Positions 24,996 to 33,118 of a stretch of 44,843 bases of DNA are shown here, piece after piece. Position 1 is the first letter of the stretch. Each line of letters begins with the position of its first letter. The DNA is taken from assembly GCA_017989135.1 (NCBI GenBank), contig JAGNQL010000007.1:1-44843 (forward strand), read 5' to 3'. The notes below the pieces were generated by a model that did not search any database, was not told where the DNA came from, and was given only the letters and a program-made list of their open reading frames with translations. The translations under genes and the position numbers were made by a program. This stretch comes from Burkholderiales bacterium. Its GTDB lineage: Bacteria; Pseudomonadota; Gammaproteobacteria; Burkholderiales; Casimicrobiaceae.

Positions 24996-26204
24996 CTACG
25001 CCACGCTACTGCGCGAAATCGCATCCTTGCGCGTGTGTAAATCCGGCAGCAATTCCAAGCCCAAGCCCGGTTTGTCGTTCAGCGAAATCATCCCGTTTTT
25101 CACGACAGGCAGTTCGGTCACGAGTTCTTTGTACCAGCCGGAATAGAAGGCGCGGACGCTTTCTTGAATCAACGCGTTCGGCGCATGCAGCGACAAATGC
25201 GCGCTCGCCGCCCACACGACCGGCCCCGTGCAATCGTGCGGCGCGACGGGCAGTTGCCACGCGTCAGCCATTGCCGCGATCTTTCGCGCTTCGGTGAGAC
25301 CGCCGCACCAACTCAGGTCCAGCATCGCCACGCCAGCGACGCCCGTTTGCAAGTAATCCTTGAATCCCCATTTGTACGCGAGCGTTTCGCTGGCGCAGAT
25401 CAGCGCGTCCGTATGCGGCGCGTATTGCTTGAGCAAATCGAGCGAGTCCATGCGGATCGCGTCTTCGTGCCAGAACGTGTTGAACGGTTTCAATGCGCGC
25501 GCGATTTTTTGCGCCATCGGCAAGCGCCACAAACTGTGGAACTCGACCATGATGTCCATGCGCTCGCCAACCGCAGCGCGAATTTTGCGAAACGGTTCGA
25601 GGGTTTTGTCTAAGTCGGCGTTGCTGATGTATTGCCCGTCGCTTGCTTCGGCCGCCGGATCGAACGGCCAAATCTTCATCGCCGTGATGCCTTCGGATTC
25701 GAGGGATAGCGCAAGCTCATCGGCGTGATGCAGAAAGCCTTCGAGGTCTTCGTAGGGGCCGTTCTTGTTTTGGCCCATGCCAGCAAGCCCCCAATTGCTG
25801 CTGTTCTGATTGACCGTGCTGCGGACGTATTGATAGCCCGCGCAGGTGTTGTAAATACGAATGGCGTCGCGACTTTTTCCACCTAGTGCGGTGTGCACTG
25901 GCATGTTCGCCGCTTTGCCAAAAATGTCCCACAACGCAATATCAATCGCGCTGTTGCCACGCGTTTCCACGCCGGAGCCGCGCCAGCCAAGATAGCCCGT
26001 CAACTCCTTGTTGCGTGCCTCGATCGCCAGCGGGTCTTTACCGAGTAATTTCTGTGCGGCCCATTCGTGAACATAGGCCTCAACTGCGGCCGCACCCATG
26101 AAGGTTTCACCAAGCCCAACGAGACCTTCGTCGGTGTGCAACCGCACCCAAAAAATATTGGGGAATTCGCCAAGGCGAAGGGTTTCGACACGCGTGATTT
26201 TCAT
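24996..26204 (-). CDS. Mandelate racemase/muconate lactonizing family sugar-acid dehydratase
   Basis: This 402-residue member of the enolase superfamily has an N-terminal capping domain (MKITRVETLRLG...DEGLVGLGET). The barrel bears metal ligands in VEFHSLW, FWHEDAIR and CASETLAYK. The base-bearing segments are TAMKIWPFD and the His in VAPHDCTGPVVWAAS. The set of ligands and the C-terminal PGLGLELL fit acid-sugar dehydratases, which turn aldonates or uronates into 2-keto-3-deoxy acids. The substrate cannot be fixed by eye. It is the last gene of the GntR-TRAP operon, 79 bp after dctP, so it probably acts on the imported compound. Gluconate- or galactonate-like acids are the best guess. Confidence 0.85.
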   Translation of the reverse strand: MKITRVETLRLGEFPNIFWVRLHTDEGLVGLGETFMGAAAVEAYVHEWAAQKLLGKDPLAIEARNKELTGYLGWRGSGVETRGNSAIDIALWDIFGKAANMPVHTALGGKSRDAIRIYNTCAGYQYVRSTVNQNSSNWGLAGMGQNKNGPYEDLEGFLHHADELALSLESEGITAMKIWPFDPAAEASDGQYISNADLDKTLEPFRKIRAAVGERMDIMVEFHSLWRLPMAQKIARALKPFNTFWHEDAIRMDSLDLLKQYAPHTDALICASETLAYKWGFKDYLQTGVAGVAMLDLSWCGGLTEARKIAAMADAWQLPVAPHDCTGPVVWAASAHLSLHAPNALIQESVRAFYSGWYKELVTELPVVKNGMISLNDKPGLGLELLPDLHTRKDAISRSSVA

Positions 26205-26283
26205 TGGATTAAACGCTGAGGCGCAGCCACAAATTTCTCGTATTACCCGCTCGAAAATATACGAGCGGGTGACTCACGAGTCG

Positions 26284-27291
26284 TTAGCCGCCACGCGCTT
26301 TCTTGAGTGCGTCAACGACAACGTTAATCGCCTCGGCACCAATGGTCGCTGCGTTCTTGTCGTACACGGGCTTCACTTTTTCGAACATGCGACGTTGCTC
26401 AGCCGCCGTGATTTCGTTGACTTGCATGCCGCGTGCTTTGAGCGAGGCGAGCGACTTGCCGTCAAGTGCGCGGATCGTTTCGCGTTGGACTTTCTGACCA
26501 GCAATCGCGGCTTCGCGCAACGCCGCTTGCTCGTCTTTCGAGAGTGTGTCCCACATCTTTTTGCTGTAGAGCACCAAGAACGGGGTGTACGCGTGACGCG
26601 TGACGCTTAGGTACTTTTGTACTTCGTAAAACTTCGACGTGTCGATGGTCACGAACGGATTTTCTTGACCGTCGATGGTCTTCGTTTCGAGCGCAGTGAA
26701 CACTTCGCCGAACGCCATTGGCACCGCATTCGTGCCCAGCGTTTTGAAGGTATCAAGGAAGATGTTGTTTTGCATGACGCGAACCTTCACACCGTCGAAG
26801 TCTTCAACGCGTGCGACCGGACGCTTGCTGTTGGTGAGGTTGCGGAAACCGTTTTCCCAGTAGGCCAGATTGATGACGCCAGCTTCTTCCAACTTCTTGC
26901 TCAGAAATACGCCAGCAGGCCCGTCAAGCACCGCATCCACTTCCTTTTCGTTCGCGAACAAGAACGGCAAATCGAACACGCCCAGCTCTTTCACGATGCC
27001 GACGAGCGGCGAGCTTGATGTCACGACCATCTCTTGCGTGCCAGCGCGCAGCGCTTGCGTCGCTTGCAGATCGCCGCCGGCTGAGCCACCCCAGAACGCG
27101 GTGATTTTGAGTTTGCCGCCGGACTTTGCCGCCAGCACTTCCTGCATCTTCTTCACGCCAGCGCCGACGGGATGGTCCGCGTTCACGCCGTTGCTCATTT
27201 TGATATTGCGCTCCGAATACTGCGCCATCGCGGTCGATGCCGCCAGCAGCGTCGTGGCAACTACCGTCACAATCGTCTTCATCTTAAACAT
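26284..27291 (-). CDS. dctP: TRAP transporter substrate-binding protein
   Basis: This is a 335-residue periplasmic protein. The signal peptide is MFKMKTIVTVVATTLLAASTAMA, cut near AQ. The DctP-family blocks are NGVNADHPVGAGVKKMQEVL, GGSAGGDLQATQALRAGTQEM, LPFLFANEKEVDAVLDGPAG and WENGFRNLTNSKRPV. The carboxylate-binding strand is GVKVRVMQN, followed by GEVFTALETKTIDGQENP. The Arg in the KVRVMQN strand normally grips the substrate carboxyl group, so an organic or sugar acid is expected. The start at 27291 is supported by AAGGAG 6 bases upstream. It follows dctM by 61 bp. Confidence 0.95.
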   Translation of the reverse strand: MFKMKTIVTVVATTLLAASTAMAQYSERNIKMSNGVNADHPVGAGVKKMQEVLAAKSGGKLKITAFWGGSAGGDLQATQALRAGTQEMVVTSSSPLVGIVKELGVFDLPFLFANEKEVDAVLDGPAGVFLSKKLEEAGVINLAYWENGFRNLTNSKRPVARVEDFDGVKVRVMQNNIFLDTFKTLGTNAVPMAFGEVFTALETKTIDGQENPFVTIDTSKFYEVQKYLSVTRHAYTPFLVLYSKKMWDTLSKDEQAALREAAIAGQKVQRETIRALDGKSLASLKARGMQVNEITAAEQRRMFEKVKPVYDKNAATIGAEAINVVVDALKKARGG

Positions 27292-27352
27292 AGCTCTCTC
27301 CTTAAAAATTTATAAGAACACGTCAACACACACTTCGACCCGGACCGAGGGA

Positions 27353-28651
27353 TCACCGCATCCACCATTTCAGCGGCACCATGACCAAATCCGGAATGAA
27401 CACCAACAAGAACAACACAATCAATTGCGCGATGAGAAACGGCATCACGCCTTTGAACGCATCGTCCATAGAAATTTTCGCGACTCCACACACAACGTTG
27501 AGCACGGTACCCACCGGCGGCGTGATCAGACCAATGGCGTTATTCATAATGAAAAGTACGCCAAAGTAAACCGGGTCTATGCCCGCTTGAATCACCACCG
27601 GCATCAAAACCGGCGTCAGAATCAACACGGTCGGCGCGAAATCCAAGGCTGTTCCGACGATGACAATCAACACCATCATGACGAGCATTAACAACGTCTT
27701 GTTGTCCATGAAGGGCGACAACATTCGCGCCACTTCTGCCGGAATATTGGCGACCGTGATGAGCCACGCGCTCACCATCGCCGCCGACACTAAAAACATG
27801 ACGACAGCAGTCGTCTTGCCAGCCGCCAAAAACAATCCGTATACCTCTGAGAGCTTCAACTCCCGATAGATAAACGCGCCGACGATAAACGCGTACACCG
27901 CTGCAACGACAGCCGCTTCCGTGGGCGTAAACACGCCCGCCTTCATGCCGCCGATGATGATCACCGGAAGCGCGATGGCGAAGATACTGTTCGCGGTGAC
28001 TTTGAACCGCTCCTTCATCGGCATGTTCGGCGCGGGCTGGACGTTTTCTCGTTTTGCGACCCACCACCATGCAATGCCAATGGCGATGCCCATCATCACG
28101 CCGGGCACGATGCCGGCGAGAAAGAGTTTGGTGATCGACACATTTCCGGCAACTCCGAAAATGATGAACCCAATCGATGGCGGAATGACCGGCGCGATGA
28201 TGCCACCAGCGGCGACTAATCCGGCCGAACGATTCACGTCATATCCCGCCGCGCGCATCATCGGAATCAAAATAGCGGCCAACGCGGCGGTGTCGGCGAC
28301 AGCGGAGCCCGACAGCGAGGCCATGATGATCGCCGCGATCACCGCTACATAACCCAAGCCTCCCCGGTAGTGTCCGACCCACGCCACGCCCAAATTCACG
28401 ATGCGTTTGGACAAACCACCCGCATTCATGAACTCGCCCGCGAGCAAAAAGAATGGCACGGCCAGCAGTGGAAAGTTATCCGCGCCATCGACAAAACGCT
28501 GCGCAAGAATCTGTGCGTCAAACGACGCGAGTACGCCCGTCGCACCGAGAAACGCCATCAAACAAACGCCGCACACGAGAAGGGCGTAGGCAATGGGCAT
28601 ACCTAGTGCCATCGCACCAAGCAAGGAGAAAACAAAGACGGCGACGGTCAC
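27353..28651 (-). CDS. dctM: TRAP transporter large permease
   Basis: This 432-residue protein is very hydrophobic, with about 12 membrane helices and the DctM-type repeat fold. Family stretches include GIPIAYAL-like MALGMPIAYALL, DNFPLLAVPFFLLAGEFMNAGGL, SLSGSAVADTAALAAILIPMM, AAGGIIAPVIPPSIGFIIFG, LFLAGIVPGVMMG and NNAIGLITPPVGTVLNVVCG. It carries the sodium-coupled transport path. Its start overlaps the dctQ stop by 4 bp (ATGA, 28648-28651), so the two are translationally coupled. Confidence 0.95.
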   Translation of the reverse strand: MTVAVFVFSLLGAMALGMPIAYALLVCGVCLMAFLGATGVLASFDAQILAQRFVDGADNFPLLAVPFFLLAGEFMNAGGLSKRIVNLGVAWVGHYRGGLGYVAVIAAIIMASLSGSAVADTAALAAILIPMMRAAGYDVNRSAGLVAAGGIIAPVIPPSIGFIIFGVAGNVSITKLFLAGIVPGVMMGIAIGIAWWWVAKRENVQPAPNMPMKERFKVTANSIFAIALPVIIIGGMKAGVFTPTEAAVVAAVYAFIVGAFIYRELKLSEVYGLFLAAGKTTAVVMFLVSAAMVSAWLITVANIPAEVARMLSPFMDNKTLLMLVMMVLIVIVGTALDFAPTVLILTPVLMPVVIQAGIDPVYFGVLFIMNNAIGLITPPVGTVLNVVCGVAKISMDDAFKGVMPFLIAQLIVLFLLVFIPDLVMVPLKWWMR

Positions 28652-29235
28652 GCTTTGCTCCCCGCGATATGGGCTTTCTCGATGGTTGCCTCGGCCTCTT
28701 TCAAGCCTTCTGCTTCAACGACTTGCACCATTTCTGCCTCGGTGAGCTGACCCGTCAACAAGCGGTACAGTTTGCTGATGTTGAACACGCCCATCACGAA
28801 GGCTACGACATAGCCGATGCCGTATATCCAAATCATCGAGAGTCCAGCGACGGGCGACACATTGGTCACCTGCAATCCGTGCATCTGGTAAGTTCCCCAC
28901 AGAAAAAGCACGTTGCAGAACAGCATCAGCGATTCGCTTAACAGCACGCAAAATTTCTTACCAGCCAACGGAAGTTTTTTGATCAACGTGTCGACACCGA
29001 GATGACCGCCTTCGCGCATTGCGATCATCGCGCCGAGATAGGTGAGCCAGATAAATGCGTAACGCGACAGCTCCTCGCTGATCGGGATGCCGGAGTTGAA
29101 GACGTAGCGCATGATGACGTTGCCGAACACCATCACGACCATCGCAAACAAACTGAGCACCACCAGAAGCTCGAGTAGCTTGAAAAATAAGTCGATCAGT
29201 CTTTGTACGTGTTGCACTATTTCCTCCTGTGGCAC
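28648..29235 (-). CDS. dctQ: TRAP transporter small permease
   Basis: This is a 195-residue protein with four membrane helices (about 17-40, 55-75, 90-112 and 130-155). The DctQ motifs are MVFGNVIMRYVFNSGIPISEELSRYAF followed by GAMIAMREGGHLGVD. It forms the membrane complex with DctM. The tail after the fourth helix is acidic and about 40 residues long. It begins 7 bp after the GntR-family regulator gene, so regulator and transporter share one transcript. Confidence 0.93.
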   Translation of the reverse strand: MPQEEIVQHVQRLIDLFFKLLELLVVLSLFAMVVMVFGNVIMRYVFNSGIPISEELSRYAFIWLTYLGAMIAMREGGHLGVDTLIKKLPLAGKKFCVLLSESLMLFCNVLFLWGTYQMHGLQVTNVSPVAGLSMIWIYGIGYVVAFVMGVFNISKLYRLLTGQLTEAEMVQVVEAEGLKEAEATIEKAHIAGSKA

Positions 29236-29242
29236 GCTCGTC

Positions 29243-29998
29243 TTATGCGGCGAGCTGTGGCTGCTTTATGTGCGGTGCCGGTTGATCGAGTCGCGGCAAC
29301 TTTTTTCGTGACTTCAGGATGCTCTCGATGTCTTCGTGGGCTCCGTCTATGAGCAAAATAATCGCGCGCTCGGCGCGATCGGCGTCGCGCGCGATCACCG
29401 CATCGAGCACCGCGCGGTGCAACGGCAGCGAGCTGCGCGGGCCGTCGATTCGCTGCGTGGAGATTTCAAAGCTAGTGCGCAGTAGCGCAGACAGTGCTTT
29501 GCTCATTTGCACCAACATGCGGTTGCGACTCGCGTGCAGCAACGCTTGATGAAACTTCAGATCAAAGCTCACGTAATCGCCACCGAGCTCAATCGCGTCG
29601 CGCATGCCGACGTACGCCGACTCTGCCGCCGCAATGTCTTCGGCCGTTGCCCGCTGTGCGGCCAGGCGAATGGCTGCGGGCTCAACGATGCGACGCGTCT
29701 CTTGTAAATCGCGCAGAAAATCGGCGGTCAGGCCCATTTGTGATTGCCAGGTAATCACGTCTGGGTCGAACCAATTCCAGCGATCCGACGCAAGCACTTT
29801 GGTACCCACTTTCGGCCCGGTGCTGAGTAATCCTTTGGCGACGAGCGACTTCACCGCTTCGCGAATTACGGTGCGGCTCACGCCAAGCTCGTTACACAAC
29901 GATTGCTCGGGCGGCAGCGACCCGTCGACCGGATATTGCCCCGCCACGATGGCACTGCCAAGGTGGTCGACTGTATTACCGTGGACGTTTTTGATCAT
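29243..29998 (-). CDS. GntR/FadR-family regulator, DgoR-like
   Basis: This is a 251-residue regulator. The N-terminal winged helix (about 8-75) has LPPEQSLCNELGVSRTVIREAVKSLVAKGLL. The FCD effector domain (about 95-225) has likely metal and ligand residues in SFDLKFHQALLHASRN, LHRAVLDAV and GAHEDIE. NWFDPDVITWQ and the VEPAAIRLAAQRAT block resemble E. coli DgoR, the galactonate repressor. It leads the operon with the TRAP genes and the dehydratase, so autoregulation by the imported acid is expected. The gluconokinase gene is transcribed away from the same 146-bp gap. Confidence 0.9.
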   Translation of the reverse strand: MIKNVHGNTVDHLGSAIVAGQYPVDGSLPPEQSLCNELGVSRTVIREAVKSLVAKGLLSTGPKVGTKVLASDRWNWFDPDVITWQSQMGLTADFLRDLQETRRIVEPAAIRLAAQRATAEDIAAAESAYVGMRDAIELGGDYVSFDLKFHQALLHASRNRMLVQMSKALSALLRTSFEISTQRIDGPRSSLPLHRAVLDAVIARDADRAERAIILLIDGAHEDIESILKSRKKLPRLDQPAPHIKQPQLAA

Positions 29999-30085
29999 GT
30001 GGAGCGGTTAGAAAATGGCGGTTCGCGGCCAAGGCATCTTCGTTGGTCGCTACACTTTTGAGCATGCTAAGGGTGCGTTTAGTCA

Positions 30086-30095
30086 ATCATATGAT
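30086..30095. promoter_or_regulatory. Candidate GntR operator palindrome
   Basis: ATCATATGAT is a perfect 10-bp palindrome within the 146-bp gap between the divergent GntR-family and gluconokinase genes, 88 bases from the regulator start and 50 from the kinase start. FadR-type regulators bind short AT-rich palindromes of this size. The assignment is by position and symmetry only. Confidence 0.35.
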
Positions 30096-30144
30096 GATAG
30101 TATCTTTTGCGTCAAGCGGGTAAATCCTCGGTTAAACTTTGAGC

Positions 30145-30699
30145 ATGCAGTCGTCCGCTTTGTCCTCTCTCTCCACTACTGTTGCTTCAAATGCGCCCGG
30201 CCGTGTGGTCGTGGTGTTTGGCGTTTCCGGTTGCGGCAAAACGACGCTTGGCCGCGCTCTAGCGCAGTCGCTGCACGCGACATTTCTCGATGCAGACGAT
30301 TTTCATCCGGTCGAAAACGTAGAGAAAATGCGCGCAGGTATTGCGCTTAACGACGTCGATCGCGCGCCGTGGTTGGCCAGACTGAACGACGAACTTCGTG
30401 CGCGCAGCAACGCAGGCGAAAGCGTTGCGCTCGCGTGCTCGGCGCTCAAAGCAGCGTATCGCGAACGCATCGGGCGGGACGTCGCAAATATCGCGTGGGT
30501 GTTTCTCGACGGCAGTTTCGAGCTCATCGCCGCACGCATGCGACAGCGCGTCGATCACTACATGCCCGAATCGCTACTCAAAAGCCAATTCGAAGCGTTA
30601 GAGCGACCAACGGGCGCGATCGAGATCTCGATTGAATTGCCGCTGCAGGAGAAGGTGAAGTGGGTAGTTGAGCAAATGCCCCCAGCCATACCGAGTTAG
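30145..30699 (+). CDS. gntK: Gluconokinase
   Basis: This 184-residue P-loop kinase phosphorylates D-gluconate to 6-phosphogluconate. Walker A is GVSGCGKT (26-33). The family motif DADDFHPVENVEKMRAGI, followed by LNDVDRAPWL, binds gluconate. CSALKAAYRERIG and the lid R.RVDHYMPESLLKSQFEALE also match. ATG at 30145 is used; a TTG two codons upstream is possible. The first 18 residues are a Ser/Ala-rich extension before the fold. It is divergent from the GntR-TRAP operon. Its product is the substrate of the Gnd encoded at 23839, so the pieces of a gluconate route flank the operon. Confidence 0.93.
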   Translation: MQSSALSSLSTTVASNAPGRVVVVFGVSGCGKTTLGRALAQSLHATFLDADDFHPVENVEKMRAGIALNDVDRAPWLARLNDELRARSNAGESVALACSALKAAYRERIGRDVANIAWVFLDGSFELIAARMRQRVDHYMPESLLKSQFEALERPTGAIEISIELPLQEKVKWVVEQMPPAIPS

Positions 30700-30712
30700 C
30701 GAGACGGACGGA

Positions 30713-31246
30713 TCATTCCCGGGAAAATAGCTGCTCGAACGACTCAGATGCTGGCGCTCGCGTTTTGGCAAATTGGTTCAGCCATTCGATTTGGCCGGAC
30801 GTATCCGGAACCGTAACTCCGCGAGTGCGTGTCAGGACTTGGAAAATTTCGGTTTGCTGCATACCCAGCCTTAGTAGGACGCAGCCTGCGATCAGCCCGG
30901 ACCTACCAATACCGGCTCGGCAGTGAATCGCGATAGCAGCATTTCCGCGTAGTCGCGTGACTAATCCGTCAACGAGCAAATCGACATCGCGAAGAGAGGT
31001 TGGAGTTCCACGATCTGCAATCGGAAACGAGACAAACTCAATGCCGCGTTGTGCACAAAGTGCCGCTTCGGTTTGCAGTCCTAGTTCAACTACTTCTTGT
31101 CGCTCAATGAGCGAAACCACTGCACCGATTTGCTGGCGCTTCCATTCATCGATTTCGTCGGGCAACCACTCACCCGATCTAGGGCGGGGCATTATGGCCA
31201 ACCTAATCGGGTTAATTTCGCGTATCCAGTAAACGTCCTGTTGCAC
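30713..31246 (-). CDS. Dual-specificity/tyrosine phosphatase-like protein
   Basis: This is a 177-residue protein with the P-loop HCRAGIGRSG (Cys109, Arg115) and the general-acid loop PIADRGTP (Asp78). It therefore has a full Cys-dependent phosphatase active site. The N-terminal YWIREINPIRLAIMPRPRSGEWL matches bacterial dual-specificity phosphatase-like proteins. GTG at 31246 is taken as start because the segment before the next Met belongs to the fold. It is convergent with gntK, with 13 bp between the stops. Substrate unknown; no partner kinase is adjacent. Confidence 0.85.
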   Translation of the reverse strand: MQQDVYWIREINPIRLAIMPRPRSGEWLPDEIDEWKRQQIGAVVSLIERQEVVELGLQTEAALCAQRGIEFVSFPIADRGTPTSLRDVDLLVDGLVTRLRGNAAIAIHCRAGIGRSGLIAGCVLLRLGMQQTEIFQVLTRTRGVTVPDTSGQIEWLNQFAKTRAPASESFEQLFSRE

Positions 31247-31273
31247 GGTTCACCGTTCAATGAGGAATCGGGC

Positions 31274-31522
31274 CTATACGCGGTTGGCACACCCTTCCGG
31301 CTTGTAAATCCGCTCCAGCGACGCTGGATACTTACCCAATTTATTCGCAGGGCGACGTGGTCGCGCGGCGAATTCTCCGCCGCAGTTTGGGCAGACGTTC
31401 TTCAACCTGTTGGTGACGCAGTCTGCGCAGAACGTGCACTCAAACGTGCATATGCGCGCGTCCGTTGCGTCTGGCGGCAAATCCTTATTGCAGCATTCGC
31501 AGTTGGGTCGGAGCGCGAGCAT
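31274..31522 (-). CDS. DUF1272 zinc-ribbon-like protein
   Basis: This 82-residue protein opens with LRPNCECCNKDLPPDATDAR, continues with ICTFECTFCADC, and then CPNCGGEFAARPRRP. These are the DUF1272 family blocks. Nine cysteines in CxxC-type pairs suggest two metal sites. The last 20 residues are less conserved. It is 27 bp upstream of the phosphatase gene and 20 bp after the YhbY gene, all in the same direction. Function is unknown for the family. Confidence 0.88.
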   Translation of the reverse strand: MLALRPNCECCNKDLPPDATDARICTFECTFCADCVTNRLKNVCPNCGGEFAARPRRPANKLGKYPASLERIYKPEGCANRV

Positions 31523-31542
31523 GAGTTCTTGCTTTCGGTAAG

Positions 31543-32814
31543 TTAGCCTAGACGACGACGGGTGCGCGGAGCTGCGCCACCACCGCCAGCGCCGCTGCCG
31601 GAGCCACCTGTGCGCCCGCCGCCCGAGAAGCCACGTGGTTTGCCAGTCGCCGCATCACGGCTTCCCCAGCTACCCGATCCGCCGCCGCGTGGGGCTTGGC
31701 GGTCAGAGCCGCCACCATATCCACCAGCGCCGCCGCCCGAACTGTTGCCGCCGTAACCGCCGCGGCCGCCGCCACTAAATCCACCGCCGCCACCCGCGCC
31801 GCCGCCGTAGCCGCCGCGCCCGCCAGAACCGGCTCCGCCGCCGTAACTACCGCCACCGGATCCGCCGGTGCCGCCTGCGCCCCCGGAGGAATCGCGACGA
31901 TCGCCCCAGCGTGGACGCGGTGCGTCCGAACCTGCGCCGCCGCCTGCCCCGCCACGATAGCCGCCACCGCCCGCACCAGAACCGCCATCACGGCTGTATC
32001 CACCACCGCCTTGACCGCCGCCGTAACCGCCGCCGGAATTTCCGCCGTAACCACCACGTCCACCGGAGCTAGCCCCGCCGCCCGCGCGGCCATAGCCGCC
32101 GCCAGAGTTTCCACCGTACCCACCGCGACCGCCAGCGCCGCCGGCGCCGCCGCCACGTGGCGCGGATCCGTCACCAAATCCGCCGCCCGCTGGGCGACCA
32201 CGTGGCGCACCAAAACCCTGACCGCTTGGTGGCGCGCCGTAACCGTCGCGACGGCCTTGTGGGAATTCATCGCTTCCGCCGCCGAAGCCGCCAGCACGGG
32301 CTACGCCGCGTCGGTCTTTGGGTGCCCAGCCTTCGCGGCGTGGAGCGGGGGCGATTTCGCCGCGACGATGGCGCTCGCCGGGTGGCAACGAAGAGCTGCG
32401 ACCAGCGGGCGCAGGACGCGCGGCGCGTTCGGCAGCGCGCTCGCTCGGGAGTTTGGGGCGCGGGCCGCGGTTTGAGCGCGCGGCACCAATAGCGGCTGCG
32501 TCTTGCTCGACATCGGCAGCGTCGCCTGCTTCGCCTTGTTTATTGCGCCAGAGCACGAGAATCTTGCCCAGATGCTGCACGCTTTCGCAGCCCATCTTCT
32601 CGCAGATTTCGGCCAGATAGGTTTCGCGCGTCTCGCGTTCGTCGGATTGCACGCGCACTTTGATCAGCGCATGCGCCGTCAATGCCAGATCGATTTCGTG
32701 CAAAACGGCGGGCGTAATCCCGTGTTGACCGACCATGACCACCGGGTCAAGATGATGTGCAGCGGCGCGCAGGGCGCGGCGGGCGCTGGAGGCGAGGGAG
32801 GAGTTGGCGGTCAT
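31543..32814 (-). CDS. YhbY (CRM-domain) RNA-binding protein with a very long Gly-rich tail
   Basis: This is a 423-residue protein. Residues 1-97 are a full YhbY/CRS1-YhbY domain: LRAAAHHLDPVVMVGQHGIT, then ALTAHALIKVRVQSD, then CESVQHLGKILVLWR, including the GxxG loop (GQHG). YhbY binds ribosome precursors, and E. coli YhbY is only about 97 residues. Here an Arg/Pro-rich linker (about 120-190) leads to about 230 residues of GGYGG, GGRGGYGGNSGGGYG and RGG-like repeats, ending in TRRRLG. The stretch is low complexity, and no stop or frame change is seen. It is divergent from rlmE, the usual arrangement for this gene. The tail resembles eukaryotic RGG/GYG domains that bind RNA and self-associate; such a role here is inference. 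Confidence 0.9.
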   Translation of the reverse strand: MTANSSLASSARRALRAAAHHLDPVVMVGQHGITPAVLHEIDLALTAHALIKVRVQSDERETRETYLAEICEKMGCESVQHLGKILVLWRNKQGEAGDAADVEQDAAAIGAARSNRGPRPKLPSERAAERAARPAPAGRSSSLPPGERHRRGEIAPAPRREGWAPKDRRGVARAGGFGGGSDEFPQGRRDGYGAPPSGQGFGAPRGRPAGGGFGDGSAPRGGGAGGAGGRGGYGGNSGGGYGRAGGGASSGGRGGYGGNSGGGYGGGQGGGGYSRDGGSGAGGGGYRGGAGGGAGSDAPRPRWGDRRDSSGGAGGTGGSGGGSYGGGAGSGGRGGYGGGAGGGGGFSGGGRGGYGGNSSGGGAGGYGGGSDRQAPRGGGSGSWGSRDAATGKPRGFSGGGRTGGSGSGAGGGGAAPRTRRRLG

Positions 32815-32830
32815 CGGGGACTTTCTTTTT

Positions 32831-32957
32831 CTAGGGCACTTCTAGAAATGCGTTTTTCGGGATGAAGTGCTAGGCGCACGGAGCGCAGCAACCGGAATGT
32901 ACGCTCTGGTACATGAGGATTGCGAGCACCGCGCAACGACGCAATTCGCCCGAACAA
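32831..32957. repeat. Structured intergenic element upstream of the YhbY gene
   Basis: CTAGGGCACTTC (32831-32842) pairs with GAAGTGCTAG (32864-32873). Further on, ATGTAC-GCTCTG-GTACAT (32897-32914) is a perfect 6-bp hairpin within AACCGGAATGTACGCTC, then TGAGGATTGCGAGCACCG. The mixture of short stems and the GAGGATTGCGAGCAC wording looks like a dispersed intergenic element, though only one copy is in this window. The rest of the 304-bp gap (32958-33118) shows no gene; promoters for the divergent YhbY and rlmE genes should lie here. Confidence 0.5.
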
Positions 32958-33118
32958 CGAATTTATAGGAGCGCCCGTTAGCGATATATCGTTAATTATC
33001 TCGCGCCTAGCGCCGTTTAGGGGCGAGCTTGCCGCCTAAAGATGCGTCCTGCCCATAAAAAGCGTCGATAATTCAAGCCCTTGCGGGATTGACCGCCCGC
33101 CGACCGCGCACTGAACCC

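Noticed and set aside
31696..32475. Plus-strand Ala/Thr-rich frame of 259 codons, and a second minus-strand Ala/Val-rich frame over the same tract
   Set aside because: Both are shadows of the Gly-rich tail of the YhbY protein; repetitive GC-rich codons keep other frames open.
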